64,000 bases of DNA, from contig NC_058190.1 of NCBI RefSeq assembly GCF_907165205.1, positions 30,159,345 through 30,223,344 on the forward strand, in the 5' to 3' direction. Positions 51,062 through 63,249 of the stretch are shown in pieces (position 1 is the stretch's first letter; the number at the start of each line of letters is the position of its first letter). Below the pieces are notes generated by a model, which worked only from the letters and a program-made list of their open reading frames with translations, was not told the DNA's origin and did no database searches. Origin of the DNA: Coccinella septempunctata (Eukaryota > Arthropoda > Insecta > Coleoptera > Coccinellidae). Both the position numbers and the translations under genes were made by a program.

Positions 51062-53846
51062 ATGAGTGAGAATAATGAACCTCAAAGAAATAAAAGGAAA
51101 CGGAAGAAGTCTTTCCTGAAAAACGCACGAAAGTATGCCAAAAAAGGTCATTTCGGATGTGGAAGCCAGTTGGAAAGTGATACTTATCAATATTTTGTGA
51201 AAATTATGGAAGTTTACAGAGAAGGATTCGAAAATGATGAAGACAAAAGTACGTAGTAAATTTCTGTTCTGAAAATTATTTAATGATTTGAAACTCTTAC
51301 AATACTTATTTCTTCTGTTGCTCCAATTAAAGTAAATACAGTTTCTTTTGTTTGAAAAAATTCATAATGATTACTATCAGTTAAAGGTAATAAGTTGATT
51401 TTTATAATGACCAGGTCTCCGAAAATAATGTGAAATGTTGTATAATCATGTGTATTAATACTGCACACTGGGTGTGCCCCTACATAATTTTAGTTTTCGA
51501 ATGAAATTTATCCATTATGGCTAATTATGAAATGCTTCAAGTTTTTCAATATCTAATGTAGATGTTTCATTACTTGATAATTAATTTTTCAGAGATATTT
51601 GTGGACAATGTTTTCCAACAAACAGAAAACCAGGAGATTCAGTGCAGTTGTAATCAAATAGGTTGCAGGGTAATAGAAATGTTATTGCCATTTGCAAGTG
51701 ATGATGTAATGAAGAAGTTTATGGATTCATTTGGTAAAGAATTACGTCCACTTTGCAGTGATAAGTTTGCTAGTCACATATTAGAAGAATTGGTTACCCA
51801 AAGCTGTAAACGCTCTTCTCAAAATATCGATATGAAGGAAGAATATAAAGAATTTACTTTAAAAATAAGCAAATTTTTGTTGAATAACCTGGAAGATTTC
51901 CTATGGGACCCTTATGCAAATCATATTATAAGAACTTGTTTGCAAAATTTATCCAATATTCCTAAGGAAGATCCTAAGTCAAAAGATAACGACAAGAAGA
52001 AATTGAAAGAAGAAGCAGAAGATGATTCGATTGTTCCTGAATATGCAGATGTTGTTATTGAGTATGGGGAACGTCTTTTAACTTGGCCCCAGTTTCCAGA
52101 TCTGTGTAAAAATGAGAAAACTTCAGGGTTTCTTCAGATTTTGTTGAAAGCTCTGAAGAAAGTCAGCTCTAAACTACTAAAAAAGTATATGAAAAAACTT
52201 TTAGAATGCTTTGCTCCGGAAGATGACAATGCAGACCTAAACAAATTACCACCAGTATTTTTAGCAACAAGTTCCCTCATGGTTCTAGAGGTTTATTTGC
52301 AAGTTGCACCAAAAAAATATTTTTCACAAATTTATATAAAATGCTTTGCTGGAAGATTGTTCAAATTGTCCAAAATACGAAACACCAATTTTGCTGTGCA
52401 AAAACTCATTACTCATTGCCAAGATAAAAGTGAAGTAAGTGGAAATTAATTATTCTAAATTCTATCAATGTGAATATTGCTTTAACACGTTGACTGCGTT
52501 ATGTATTTTTCAAGATTCGTTTACCGTGTGGTATCGGTCCCCTGAGACTGATACCAGAGCTTACCTCTGCTGAGGTATAGGTCGCCGGGGACCGATATCT
52601 TAAATATTTTTCAATGCCATATTGTGTTAGATTCCTCGAACGTTACCTTGAAATTCGAAAAGTCATAGCTTACTATATAAATTCGAAGATTTGAGAAAGT
52701 TATGGAGTTAACACATGAGGAAATATAGGATCTCACTTCAATCGCACCAGAAAAGAGATTCGTATCGGTCCCCGGGGACCGATATCGCAGTTAACGTGTT
52801 AATTACGTCATTCCCACCGGTAGTGCATTTTCACAATCCTCTTCTTCCTCTTGGCATTTCCTATGTACAGCGTTGAATTTTTATGATTTGTATATTTCTC
52901 CGTAAACTTCTAATTGGCTTTCCTGATGGGACTGCCTGTATAATGACATATGCTCAGTGAGCCGTGTATTTTTGGCTGAATAACAGAGGTTACTTAAATT
53001 TTTCAGTTTGAATCTATGTTTGATGAGTTAGCTGATCATTTCTCAGAAATAATAAAAGAAGGACATACAGGTGTGATATGGGCGATTGCTGATGGATGCA
53101 AAAGGTTAACTGCCAAACAAGGACCATTTGTCAATGTAAGATTTAGAAGAATTATTATTTTGTGAATATAACAATTATACTTTCAGAGCATTTTGAAAAG
53201 TTTAAATTGTCTAGAGCCAGAATCTAAGCAATCATCAATTGTGATATGTTTGGCAAGAATGAAAACATTCGAGGAGAATACTTCATCTAGTTTGAGTAAC
53301 GAGGAATTACAAAAGACTAGATTAAATTTGCATGGAACCCTCATACTGCAAATACTGCTGGAATTCAATAAACCTATTAAAATTGTAAATAGTCTACTCG
53401 AAATGGAAACTAATACTTTGAAAGCTCTATTATCCAACACTATGGGTAGTCATATTGTTGATTCATTTGTAAAAAGTCAGTTTGTTGGAGAAAAGAGTAG
53501 AGAGAAATTAGTAAGGAAAATGAAGGTAAAACCAATGTTTTATTGAATTACATTTTCATCTTGAAAACTTGAAATTTTTTAGGGTACTTATCAGGACTTG
53601 GCTGCTACGAAATTTGGCTCTAGATCATTTGAAGCTATCTGGAATGCTGCTGGTTTAAAACATAAAATGGCCATCATGGATGAGCTGTGCTATAAAGATG
53701 GTTTATGGTCGAATTCAGATCATGGAAAAATTATCGCTAACAAAATTCAATTGTCATTGTACAAAAAGAATAAAGAGGAGTGGAAAAATAGTTGGCACAA
53801 GAAGAAGGATGAAGTTCTCAAACTCTTGGAAGAAGTAGCGAAATAG
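51062..53846 (+). CDS. NOP9: NOP9-like nucleolar pumilio-repeat protein, five exons
   Basis: 586 residues from exons 51062-51248, 51593-52434, 53007-53135, 53187-53525 and 53583-53846, all with GT-AG introns and consistent phases. NOP9 is a nucleolar RNA-binding protein with pumilio-type repeats needed for small-subunit rRNA processing. The start is MSENNEPQRNKRKRKKSFLK, a basic nucleolar-type N-terminus. Repeats read DNVFQQTENQEIQCSCNQIG, LCSDKFASHILEELV, DPYANHIIRTCLQ, NTNFAVQKLITHCQ, LHGTLILQILLEFNKP, NTMGSHIVDSFVK and ATKFGSRSFEAIWNAAGLKH, then the C-terminal DHGKIIANKIQLSLYKKNKE. Length is slightly below the human protein. The second-to-third intron carries a TTAA-flanked element. Confidence 0.92.
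52486..52798. mobile_element. TTAA-flanked element (313 bp) in a NOP9 intron
   Basis: CACGTTGACTGCG and its near complement CGCAGTTAACGTG, with TTAA on both sides (52482-52485, 52799-52802), as for piggyBac-type elements. It contains palindromic ATCGGTCCCCGGGGACCGAT at the right and a diverged version at the left. No ORF. Confidence 0.78.
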
Positions 53847-54545
53847 AAAAGAGCCAAACACTAGGATTTACCTCAATTTTGAAATTGAATGGAAAATTAT
53901 AGAAGACATGAATATCATTCCAATTGAAGCTGTGACTTAGATTTGTGCTGCTACATAATTTGAATATTTTTGGTGCATTCATATAATTTTATCTGCCATT
54001 TTCTGCTCTTGACTCAACTTATATGGAATACTATGTTAGCTGACATGTTTAAATTATTTCCATATATAACTGAAAAATAATACAAAATAAAATGGTATTC
54101 AAAATTGTTTACTACCATAGAGCCAAATACAATGAACGTAGTTATGTACATTACTGAATTTTGAAGAACTTCTTGAATTAATTTCAATATATGGTTAATA
54201 GGACAACAAAACAGCTCATCTGCTTAAAAAATGGCTGTTACAGGACAAACAAACTACAGATTCATCAGAACATAAAAGAAACAAATGTTTCAGTTCAGTC
54301 AGCATGTTTCAGCACTATGCCGGCGCATTATACTAAAAAAAATAAACTGAATAATAATTAAACACAAAGGAAACACTGGTTAGCTTCTTCTCGGTTATGT
54401 GAATTTTTATATATTTGTTATCTTTATTGTAAAATATGTTGTTACACTGAGGGTTACATGTCATTCCTGCTCGATGCTAAATATTGTTTTGTTTGTCCTG
54501 CAACGGCTTTGAAACAGACTATATTCTCAGACATGGACATCCTCA
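53847..54545. other. NOP9 3' flank
   Basis: No gene. AATAAAATGG near 54086 could be a polyadenylation signal. Confidence 0.4.
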
Positions 54546-54772
54546 AGCTGCATTTGTAATCAATTCGTGAAGCGAAGAGCATTTCGACACAGAAGCTAAG
54601 TAGGTAGATGGAGTTCTCTGTTACCATTCATAATGAAATTTAATCTAGCACGGAATACGAAGTCGCCAAAATTTCTTGTATTTTGTCCAAAGTTTATTAC
54701 GAATTGTAAATTACGTCTCAACTTTTGTGCCAAAGTGCACTTCGACCCGGGAATTGATTACGAATGCAGCAT
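54546..54772 (+). mobile_element. MITE M2, copy D (diverged)
   Basis: AGCTGCATTTGTAATCAATT at the left and GAATTGATTACGAATGCAGC at the right, with GTGCCAAAGTGCACTTCGAC inside. Clearly the M2 family but older than copies A-C, shorter by internal deletion, with no clear flanking trinucleotide. Confidence 0.7.
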
Positions 54773-55075
54773 TGTAGTTTACGACTGGTTATTAGATAGA
54801 GATTATCTATGAATATTTGACTATTATGGTTCAAGAATTAATTATTTTTAATAAATGATTCAATATATCCTTTGAATTTCTTTTTATATGCGCCGCCAGC
54901 TCCCCAAACTCCAGTTTAACTGAAGATAATCGTCGGGCTGTTGATCGGGGTCGTCCACACATTGATCAGTTAATCTGAAGTTGGCGCGAACTGTAGGTAT
55001 GTGGGAGCCGTACATATGAGTTACTGATAACAGATAGGCGACAGATACAGATGTATCGGATCGTGATCTCAAACG

Positions 55076-55115
55076 TTGATTGAAGTATACTTCAATTGAA
55101 GTATACTTCAATCAA
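55076..55115. repeat. Perfect 40-bp palindrome
   Basis: TTGATTGAAGTATACTTCAA followed immediately by its exact complement, each half itself containing the palindrome TTGAAGTATACTTCAA. No 8-bp duplication could be found around it, so it is not counted with the micro-insertions. Confidence 0.8.
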
Positions 55116-55316
55116 TGGATTTATTTTATCAAATTGTATCGGGCCTATCCCTGTTTGTGGAAAATTAAAGATAACAGCTACGCAAACAGAAACAGGAGAT
55201 TACGCCTTTGACGTGCTGTTGGAATATTATAAAAAGACCGTGCCATCAGCTAGCGTCGGTACGGTGAAGTAAAAAATTGAGATGCGCGTTCCGCAAAGAA
55301 TTAAGTCATGAGTAGT

Positions 55317-55338
55317 CATTGAACTAAAGAGTTCAATG
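55317..55338. mobile_element. 22-bp micro-palindrome insertion
   Basis: CATTGAACT, AAAG, AGTTCAATG. Exact 8-bp duplication TGAGTAGT at 55309-55316 and 55339-55346. Same arms as 13118-13140. Confidence 0.9.
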
Positions 55339-55381
55339 TGAGTAGTAGTTGGGGTAACCGACGATGCTAAATCTGGATTTA

Positions 55382-55667
55382 AGCTACATTCACAATCAAT
55401 TCACAGGCCGAAGTGCACTTCGGCACGGAAGCTTAGCAGATGGCGTTCTCCGTTACCATTCACAATGAAATTCAAGACAAAATTTCTTGCAAGTCGCAAA
55501 CTATCACTTCGGCAAGGAATTTCGTGCCGGCTATAGATGATGCTGATGCTTATGTTTTGATCAGTTACATTTTTGATTCATTTGAGTATTTGGTTCCAAG
55601 ATTATTGCGAATGGTAAATTTCGTGCCGAAGTGCACTTCGGCCCGCGAATTGATTGTGAATGCAGCT
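55382..55667 (+). mobile_element. MITE M2, copy C (286 bp)
   Basis: Ends AGCTACATTC and GAATGCAGCT with exact TTA on both sides (55379-55381, 55668-55670). Nearly identical to copy A. The ORF running through it (55440-55751) leaves the MITE as VRRGDLVDFEDFIDYI, but I do not regard this as a gene. Confidence 0.85.
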
Positions 55668-55670
55668 TTA

Positions 55671-57740
55671 CTCGTGCGACGTGGAGACCTGGTGGATTTC
55701 GAAGATTTTATAGATTATATTCTACTCTGTAATCTGTGGATCCATAGATGATAGAAAGAAAAAATGTTTCTATGATGTATGCACTTTCAGCGGTGGGGAA
55801 AGGGTCTGCAGGCTTTCTAAGCTGTAAAAAAAATGTGAAAACAATGAAGCGTGTGTAAAGAAATGGCAACAAGAGACAGATCCTAAAAACCTGTTCCTCG
55901 TTCCAGATCTCAGTGTAAGCAGAGAAAAAATGTCAACGGGGTACCATACATATCTTTGTATGATACATGAAAACAGAGATAAAAACCTCAGAAAAAACTC
56001 TCTGTTTGCCCGTATAAGTGTAATGATGATGTATTTGTGTAAAGAATAAGCTGAAAATAATTGAAATTGAAGGACATCTTCTTCATATGACAAAATCCAG
56101 ATCTGAGACGTAACATAGAGCCATTTCCTGCTCAAGCCAATGTTTAGGATAGGTAATTGTGGGAAACAGAGTTATACCGCTCATGTTCGGTCGCCAGAGA
56201 CTCGTTCGTAAGAACAGGGTGCACCGCGAGTAGGTGAGGTTGGCATTTGAGAGGAGAGGCTATAATACGCATCCTTCCCCCTTACACCCCGTTTTCGAGA
56301 TATTTGAATTTTTGTAGTCACAGGATGTCAGCAGATTCATTCACCGCGAGATTCATGGTTAAAGATATTTTAGCAGGCCATTCTGTTTTTAAATTGGTCC
56401 CAACAAGGTTTGGATAAAAATAAAAGTTGTAAATTGTTTTTAGTAGTTTTAATGAATACTTTTGGATGACATCAGGTGACTGCAAGAGATCGAATATCTC
56501 GAAAACGGTTCAATTTTTTGTATTTGGTTGGATAGTGGGTACCTTTTTCATGTAATTTTCTTCGCTTCATCGAATTTTTTCACCGAAACGAATACAACAA
56601 AAGAAGTTTTCCCAAAAAAAATCATGACTCACCCTCTAAAAACACCCTTTATAACAATATGTATTAGATATTTATAGAGGTATAAAGAGAGTCTGTTATG
56701 GCATTCACCGTTCAGATTAGTTTAGAAGTTATGCGAAGAAATTTTTTAATTTTATCAACTTTGGAAGGATATATCTCCCTTAATATGTATGCATTTTGGG
56801 CCAGGAGTTCATTTATCAAACTATATACATACTTTTTTTTCAATGTACTATCAACCGCAGTAAGCTCGGTAGACATTTTTGACTCACCCTGTAAAGGTAT
56901 ATCATTTCTCGATTTAGATACCCATTGAAATTAAGAAATTTTTTAAATATTGGCATATTATCTATTATATGGCTTCAGTGGCTCCGCCTGTGGGTACATC
57001 ATAGGAAAGGATCGCTATGTTCTTCGAGCCGCTCGACTACGGAATATGAGGTTTGGTTGAATTCGTTTCTTTGAAAAAAAAATTACATTTGAGCGTTTTA
57101 ATCAGATTTCCGAGCGCCCTGTCTGCAGTATTTCGTCCAAAATTAATATTCTTATACCAACATTAATTAAAACATGTTACGCGAGTTACGATAAATCTCG
57201 AATATTTGATGATATGATAAATTATTGTATGATACTTGATCATAATTCTATTGTTTCTAATCAAGTTATAAAAATACATGCATGCATGACCGTTTCATCG
57301 AGTATTAGTGATTAAATAAGTAGGTAGTCAATGACCATGCATATTCAGATTGAAAAGACCTTAAGAATTTGATCAGTCGACCCGTATTACCTACTCAAAT
57401 ATTTTATGGAGTCGGTTTGAACTCTAAATAGATAAAACATGTACTGCTCCTCTAAACAAGAATGACCAAGGATGTTGAAAAAATTTATGTGGCCGGTTAT
57501 GAAAGAAGAAGCTGGTTTCAGTAGGCATCGTAAATTGAATATATGATTCAAAGGCGATAAAAATGACCGAATTTATTCATGATAGGTGTATATGTGAAAA
57601 AATTGAAATATAGCATTTTTCTATGAGGAAGTTGTTTCCCAATTGAGCACTAATAGTTATATTCCTAACAAGTGTGGAAAGTGGTATACTTGTGCGCAAA
57701 TGCGTGCGGGAAAGAAATAGCAGGATTTTCCCGAACCGTT
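55671..57740. other. Gene-poor stretch
   Basis: No gene supported. At 55724-55742 the motif TTCTACTCTGTAATCTGTG recurs (see 41383, 59506) but without a matching 8-bp duplication. CAGGGTG-type ends near 56207 and 56890 may bound a Tc1/mariner-type MITE; not established. Confidence 0.35.
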
Positions 57741-57743
57741 TTG

Positions 57744-57872
57744 GGAAAGTGACTCTTTGCTACATGAAATTCGTGTGTAAGAGGGTTGAACACTTGTAGA
57801 AAAAATATATTTTTCCACAAGCGTGCGCATTCAACCCTTTTTTCGCACGTATTTCGCAAAGAGTCACTTTCC
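57744..57872. repeat. Hairpin repeat
   Basis: GGGAAAGTGACTCTTTGC and GCAAAGAGTCACTTTCCC are exact complements at the ends, with AGGGTTGAA/TTCAACCCT further in and a ~45-base loop. No ORF or duplication established. Confidence 0.6.
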
Positions 57873-58478
57873 CGCACATAAATGTAATGTAATGAGTAAA
57901 TTAAATTCTGTCGCATATGTCTACAGGGTGAGGTCAAAAGGAGAACTTTCTTTTCATTACCGTTTTTTCCGAATCGGCTCGGTTTTAAAGATACAGGCTA
58001 TTGAAAAACCATAAAAAATGTTATTTTTAGTTCTACATATCTCACAAACGGTTCTATCGAAAGAAATGAATTTCGGTTTTTCGGAATTTCGGTTTTTCAT
58101 TTATTTGATAGATCTTTTTCGATCACGATATATCACCCACGTCTTCCAGTTTTCTCAGTATGACCATTACCATTGAGTATTAACTCAACTGAGTATTACT
58201 CAAAGCCATTACGTACCATAAAAATACCAAAAATTCAAAGAACCCTCATTTTGAAACTAAGTTGTTGGACGCTATCAAATTCATATGAAAAAAAAAAAAT
58301 GAAAAATATCTGTGATATTCGGAAAATTTGGCTAATTATAATACAATTCTGTTTAAAAGATCCACAGATGTGGAATCGAAAAAAATTATAAAGGAAAAAA
58401 GTGTTTGTTGGACCTCGAGAATCTACTGTCTAATGTTAAAATATTTATATTTGTAAGAGTGCTAATGATGTCATTATA

Positions 58479-59207
58479 CAGGGTGTTTCCTAATTGAATG
58501 TCAATATTTATGGGGGTGATTTTTGGGCCCATTAAGAAAAAACTTCGTATGAACATATGTCCAAAACTTCTTGTCTTTTTTGATACAGGGTGGTATTATT
58601 TAGACAGTCAGAGGCACGCCACTGACTGTATTCAACTATGAGCAAATTTGATCTTTTTAATTTTTTCAGACCGACGCAAGGGTTTCATCTAAAAGAATTA
58701 AATCTACTTATGTCTCTGCATGGTGGTATTGTCATATGTATGTATTATTATTATATTGTATTGTTATGATCATGCAGGGAAACGGTTTCTATTTTTTTAA
58801 GCGGAAACCGTGAATCGTATTGAAAAAGTCAAGTGATCAACTTTGGTAAGAAATGATTGGGAATTTCAAAAATAATTTTTATTTCAGGAAAAATCTGTGG
58901 CATACCATCATTGTCTGACAAAATAGGTAGGTCAAATAACGTACGAACGCCACTGGTGGAAATTAAGAAAAAAGTGATACAAAAAATGTCTCTTGATTCA
59001 TAGTATATACATGTATGACAAATTTCATTGAAATATATGAAGTGATATTGTAGATAGTGATAATAAATGATTTATTTTTGAAAACTTTACTACCCTGTAT
59101 CTTGAAAGGTAAGACGTTTAGGACATATGTTCATGTAAAGTTTTTTACTTAAAATGGGCCCAAAAATTACCCCCATCAGTATTGACTTTCAATTAGGAAA
59201 CACCTTG
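58479..59207. mobile_element. TA-flanked foldback element, copy 2 (729 bp)
   Basis: Same family and orientation as 26448-27134: CAGGGTGTTTCCTAATTGAA at the left, near complement at the right, TA on both sides. The left arm is partly changed (58590-58670). Confidence 0.8.
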
Positions 59208-59299
59208 TATATGAATTAATCAAATCAAATTTGATCGGTTTCGTAAAATGAATACATTTATATACAATAAGGTAACAAAAACTTAACACCTCGATTTTC

Positions 59300-59500
59300 G
59301 ATAAAAAATAAAATGTGTAAAATCGCTCGCACAAGAATCCTTAAACAACATAATTTCCATCCCTATAAAATACGATTGGTTAAGGAACTGAATGATGATG
59401 ATCCTTATCCCGGACTCCAGTTCTGTGAAATGGTCAGTGAAATGATTAACGGTTATCAAAACTACATCATGATAGTAACAGAGATGACGATCGTTTATAA
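59300..59500 (+). pseudogene. mariner/Tc1-like transposase scrap
   Basis: Reads RILKQHNFHPYKIRLVKELN, then LQFCEMVSEMINGYQNYIM, matching the R-I/K-L-K...F-x-x-Y-K-I/V...E-L-N-D-D-D...FCE region of the transposase at 48997. Cut at 59505 by a 20-bp insertion. Confidence 0.6.
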
Positions 59501-59505
59501 GTCTT

Positions 59506-59525
59506 CTTCTACTCTGTAATCTGTG
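59506..59525. mobile_element. 20-bp one-armed insertion
   Basis: CTTCTACTCTGTAATCTGTG with exact 8-bp duplication TAAGTCTT at 59498-59505 and 59526-59533. Nearly the same insert as at 41383-41404. There is no second arm. Confidence 0.86.
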
Positions 59526-59533
59526 TAAGTCTT

Positions 59534-61003
59534 TTACTTTCAGGTTACAAAAGTACTAGAAAGGCAGAATAATTTTCAGAAAAATATGTTAGATACCAAA
59601 GTTTCAGGCTATTATGTTGACTATCCGAAATTATTTTTGACTTTTTCCCCGATCATCAAGGTCACTTAAAGGTCAAAACTGCTCTTCCCAATAGGAAGAT
59701 TCCCACAAATATAACGAGCGAAAATTCGATTTATCTTTCCAAAATCATGAGACCCAACCAAAAATGGCATTCGACCTAGAAGATCAGAGTCAAGGTCAAA
59801 TTCATTATGGTAACTATAGTCGAGAAAAAATCCTGAAACTTCTTTGGCAATATTTATCTCAGAAATGCTCTGTAGTTTTCCGGCTGTTCTGTTATTTTGC
59901 TTGGCCTTAAATTGCGGGGGCCTTAATGAGAAGGCAGGTATGACTTATAAGGTCATATCTGAAAGTGAAATTTTTCGCTCTTTTTTTGGTATCCCACCCC
60001 ACGAAAAACGCATTTGACTTTTAATTCACCTGGAAGATCATGGTCATGGTTGAAACCAAAGTTACCATCTGATAGCCAGAGAAAAATCCTGAAACTTTTG
60101 TATGTAAAATTTTTGTCTAAAATGCTCTTCCGCCAAGTTCTTCTGACCATTCCGATATTTTTGTGATAACCTATTTTTTTTTTAGATTGAAATGTTTCGA
60201 AACAAGCAACGATTTTTGATTCCCATACGGAACATGAAAAATCTGATACAAAGTTTTATTTCGAAATTCATTAATATTTCGTGGATTCCGTGAATGACAA
60301 TTGAATCACAATTTTATGAAGATTCGAAATATGCCTAATTTTGGGTTTTCTAATTTGAAAAAGCAGGGTGGTAAAATTTCACCACTTTTGGGCCACTTAT
60401 GAAGTCAAAAATAATCTTGGCTCATGCGCCAATTAGAGTGTAAATAAAAAATGGAGTGATCAATGTAGAAATAACCTACGTAGGCATCTAAAAAATACAA
60501 TAATAATTCTTATTTGCATTTGAATTTTTTAACTATCAATGTATCAAATTTCACAACTGTTCACTGTTCAACCAAACTAAATATCAATTAACAAAAGTAG
60601 GTAATATGCACACAAAAATTTTCGAATAAATATAATTAAAATAGTAAAAGAATGGCACAAAAAAATCATCTCTGTCATATCGATCATAAGTTTGGGACAT
60701 TTTGAAGACCATCAAGAACAAACACGTGTTATTTGGGATATATTTCTAAAATTGTTCAATTTGTTTTCAATGCTAGTGAATGAGTGCAACAAATTTCAGG
60801 TCGTGGTTCTTCATCGAAAATAAAGACAGCTTGCTATTTAACTTTTGCCAGCGAATGATTAATGATATAAGGGGTATGTTGAAGTGCTTCTAGATTGAGA
60901 ACTGATTAGTTATTTATGTTATACCAAACTGAAACCTTAAAAAGGAAAAAACGCTATTTTGACATTTCGTTGAAATATTCGTACCTATTTCAGAATGTTG
61001 ATA
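59534..61003. other. Unassigned stretch
   Basis: No gene or clear element. Confidence 0.4.
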
Positions 61004-61737
61004 CCGTGGAACCTCGATATAACAAATCGAAAGGGAACAAGTGAAAATTCGTTATATCAAGTAATTCGTTAAACTAGGGTTTGTTATATTGAGGTGAGAT
61101 TGGTCTAAAATTTGTTATATCGAGGTTCCACGTTCCACTGTAGTTCACCTTAACATTACGCACTCATCTTGTTTTAGCGAACAACTTCTACTTATAAATG
61201 AGAACACATTTTTATCAAATCTATGTATGAACATATTTTCTATTTGAAAGCTCTACTTGAAGCCAATGTGCTTGGGGGAATCCCGAACTTATTAGCTATG
61301 TCTAATTTTTTCATCTTAGGATTATTTTCAACATAATTTTCGCTTTTCTACGACTGATAAAGAACATCGTTTACGTTTCTCAGCATTTGCAACGAGCCAG
61401 TACTGTTTACCTTACTTGCCATCAAACAACTTTGACTGTTTTACGGTAAAAACTTGTCGAAGCCTGTCGCGACTGAATCACATACTATGGGATTGAGGGT
61501 CATATTGGTGGGAACGTTATACAGAAACTTTGAGTGGACAAAATTCGTTAATTACAGGTATTTACACTTTTCTTTGATAGTTGAAAATTCGTTCTAAAGA
61601 GGTTGTTCGTGAAAAAATTTCGTAATGTTAAGGTATATTTTACATTGACTCTTATGGACAATTCAAGGGGGTTAGGAAAAAATTCGTTAAATCGAGAAAA
61701 TCGTTATATTGAGGTTCGTTATATTAAGGTTGCACTG
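61004..61737. mobile_element. TA-flanked pogo/Tigger-like non-autonomous element
   Basis: Left end CCGTGGAACCTCGATATAAC, right end the complement of CAGTGCAACCTTAATATAAC, with TA on both sides. GTTATAT...GAGGTT units recur inside; 61004-61139 alone forms a smaller palindromic unit ending TTCCACTG|TA. CAGTG-x-AACCTCG-type ends suggest the pogo/Tigger branch of Tc1/mariner. No transposase. Confidence 0.6.
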
Positions 61738-61756
61738 TAGTAGGTAATTTGATTAA

Positions 61757-61883
61757 GGGCCTGTTCCGATATTGCTGGTTTTACTGGCCAGTAATCGAAT
61801 AACAATAGAACTCGAACGGCTGGGCCAATAGGCATCTTCTCTGAAATACTGACAGTACTGTTCAGGAATATCGGAACAGACGG
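61757..61883 (-). mobile_element. 127-bp MITE (family M1), copy 4, inverted
   Basis: Exactly 127 bp, the reverse complement of the unit at 2315/7382/13321: starts GGGCCTGTTCCGATATTGCT and ends ATATCGGAACAGACGG. Flanks TAA and ATA do not match. Confidence 0.82.
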
Positions 61884-63249
61884 ATAGAGTTAAAAAAAAA
61901 TAGGTTTTTATTAGATGAGTGATTTTCTGTCACAAACTGAACGAGTACTTCAAAATTAATTTTCAGTTCGAAATATCTCAGTGGCGTATCATTTTTTCTA
62001 TTGAGATCATTTCCCGTTCGCGAGCCAATGATGAACAAAAAATTCTTCATTCCATATCAAAAAATGCCCAATAACCCACTAAATTGCAATTTTTTTACAG
62101 AAATAATGAATGCGTGTAAAGAAATATTCAACAAAAAAGGAGTAGGTACCTATTTTTTTTATACTTATTGAATATTTTATGGACTGTAGAGTATAGAACA
62201 TTCAAAAATTTTGTGGAAGTTCAGACAAATATGCGGACTCATCAATATTCTCAAGTAGGTATAGATCGTTGTTTGCATAAGGGGCTGACAAAATATTGCG
62301 CAATATTTCGTCAGTTTTTTTTTAATCTAGATTTTAGTCTAGAAAGGGCAAATGTGCACTTTTAGATTAAGTGAGCTAGTGAATAAAAAACCTATTATAT
62401 AAATAGGAAAAACGAGTTGATCAATCTTTATCATTTCAATGCATTGAAATAATGCCCGTAATTTATATAAATAAACTCTCAAAAAAATATTGAATACTTA
62501 CTTTTTTTGTGTGCAATATTTCTCCTTTCAGTTTCAAGATTTCTTAATAAAATTTTCTGAATGCTGAAAAATTTTTGTCAGTCATATGAGCAAAATAAAT
62601 TACCCTGCAAGGAAATCACAAAGTTGAAAATTTCACGTGAATTTTATTATGATTTTACCACCTACCGTTTAATGAGGGTTACTTTTATGAGTGCCCTTAT
62701 TGTTCAAATACAATTGAATTATGACTAAACATACAGGGCTATACTTATATAAACCATAAACATAATCATTGATGAAAAAGGACCAAATTATTTTTTGTTT
62801 TGTGAAACTTATTCTAAGTTTTCTCTCCCGATAATAAGATTTAAACGCAACCCTCCAAACAATCTTTTGTACGAATCAACAGAAGTAAAGCCAATATTAT
62901 CAAGATTACAAGAACTAGGCAAAAAATTAATCAAGAAACATATACAAACAAGGCTATTATAGAACCACTAATACACCATTATAACACTGAAAGCACACCT
63001 AAGGCCATACTACCAGTGCTACCAATTATTGAATATTTGTTAACTTTAACATAAACTGCTTTTTTTCACATAAAATAACTCTGTATTATAATCATTGTGA
63101 ATGTAACTGGCAGGAAGACCTCGGTCGATAGCCATTTGACTAATGGCAATAAAGTTTTTCTATCTCCCTCTATCTCTAATAAGATTTAGAAATAATGCGC
63201 TTCCATTATTTCTAAACCTGCCAAAAGTATCATTCAATCGATATTCGAA
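61884..63249. other. Unassigned AT-rich stretch
   Basis: No gene or clear repeat. Confidence 0.4.

Noticed and set aside
55440..55751. 103-codon ORF ending with RRGDLVDFEDFIDYI-like sequence
   Set aside because: It starts inside MITE M2 copy C and merely runs on into flanking DNA; the tail vaguely resembles a HARBI1 N-terminus but is too short to claim.
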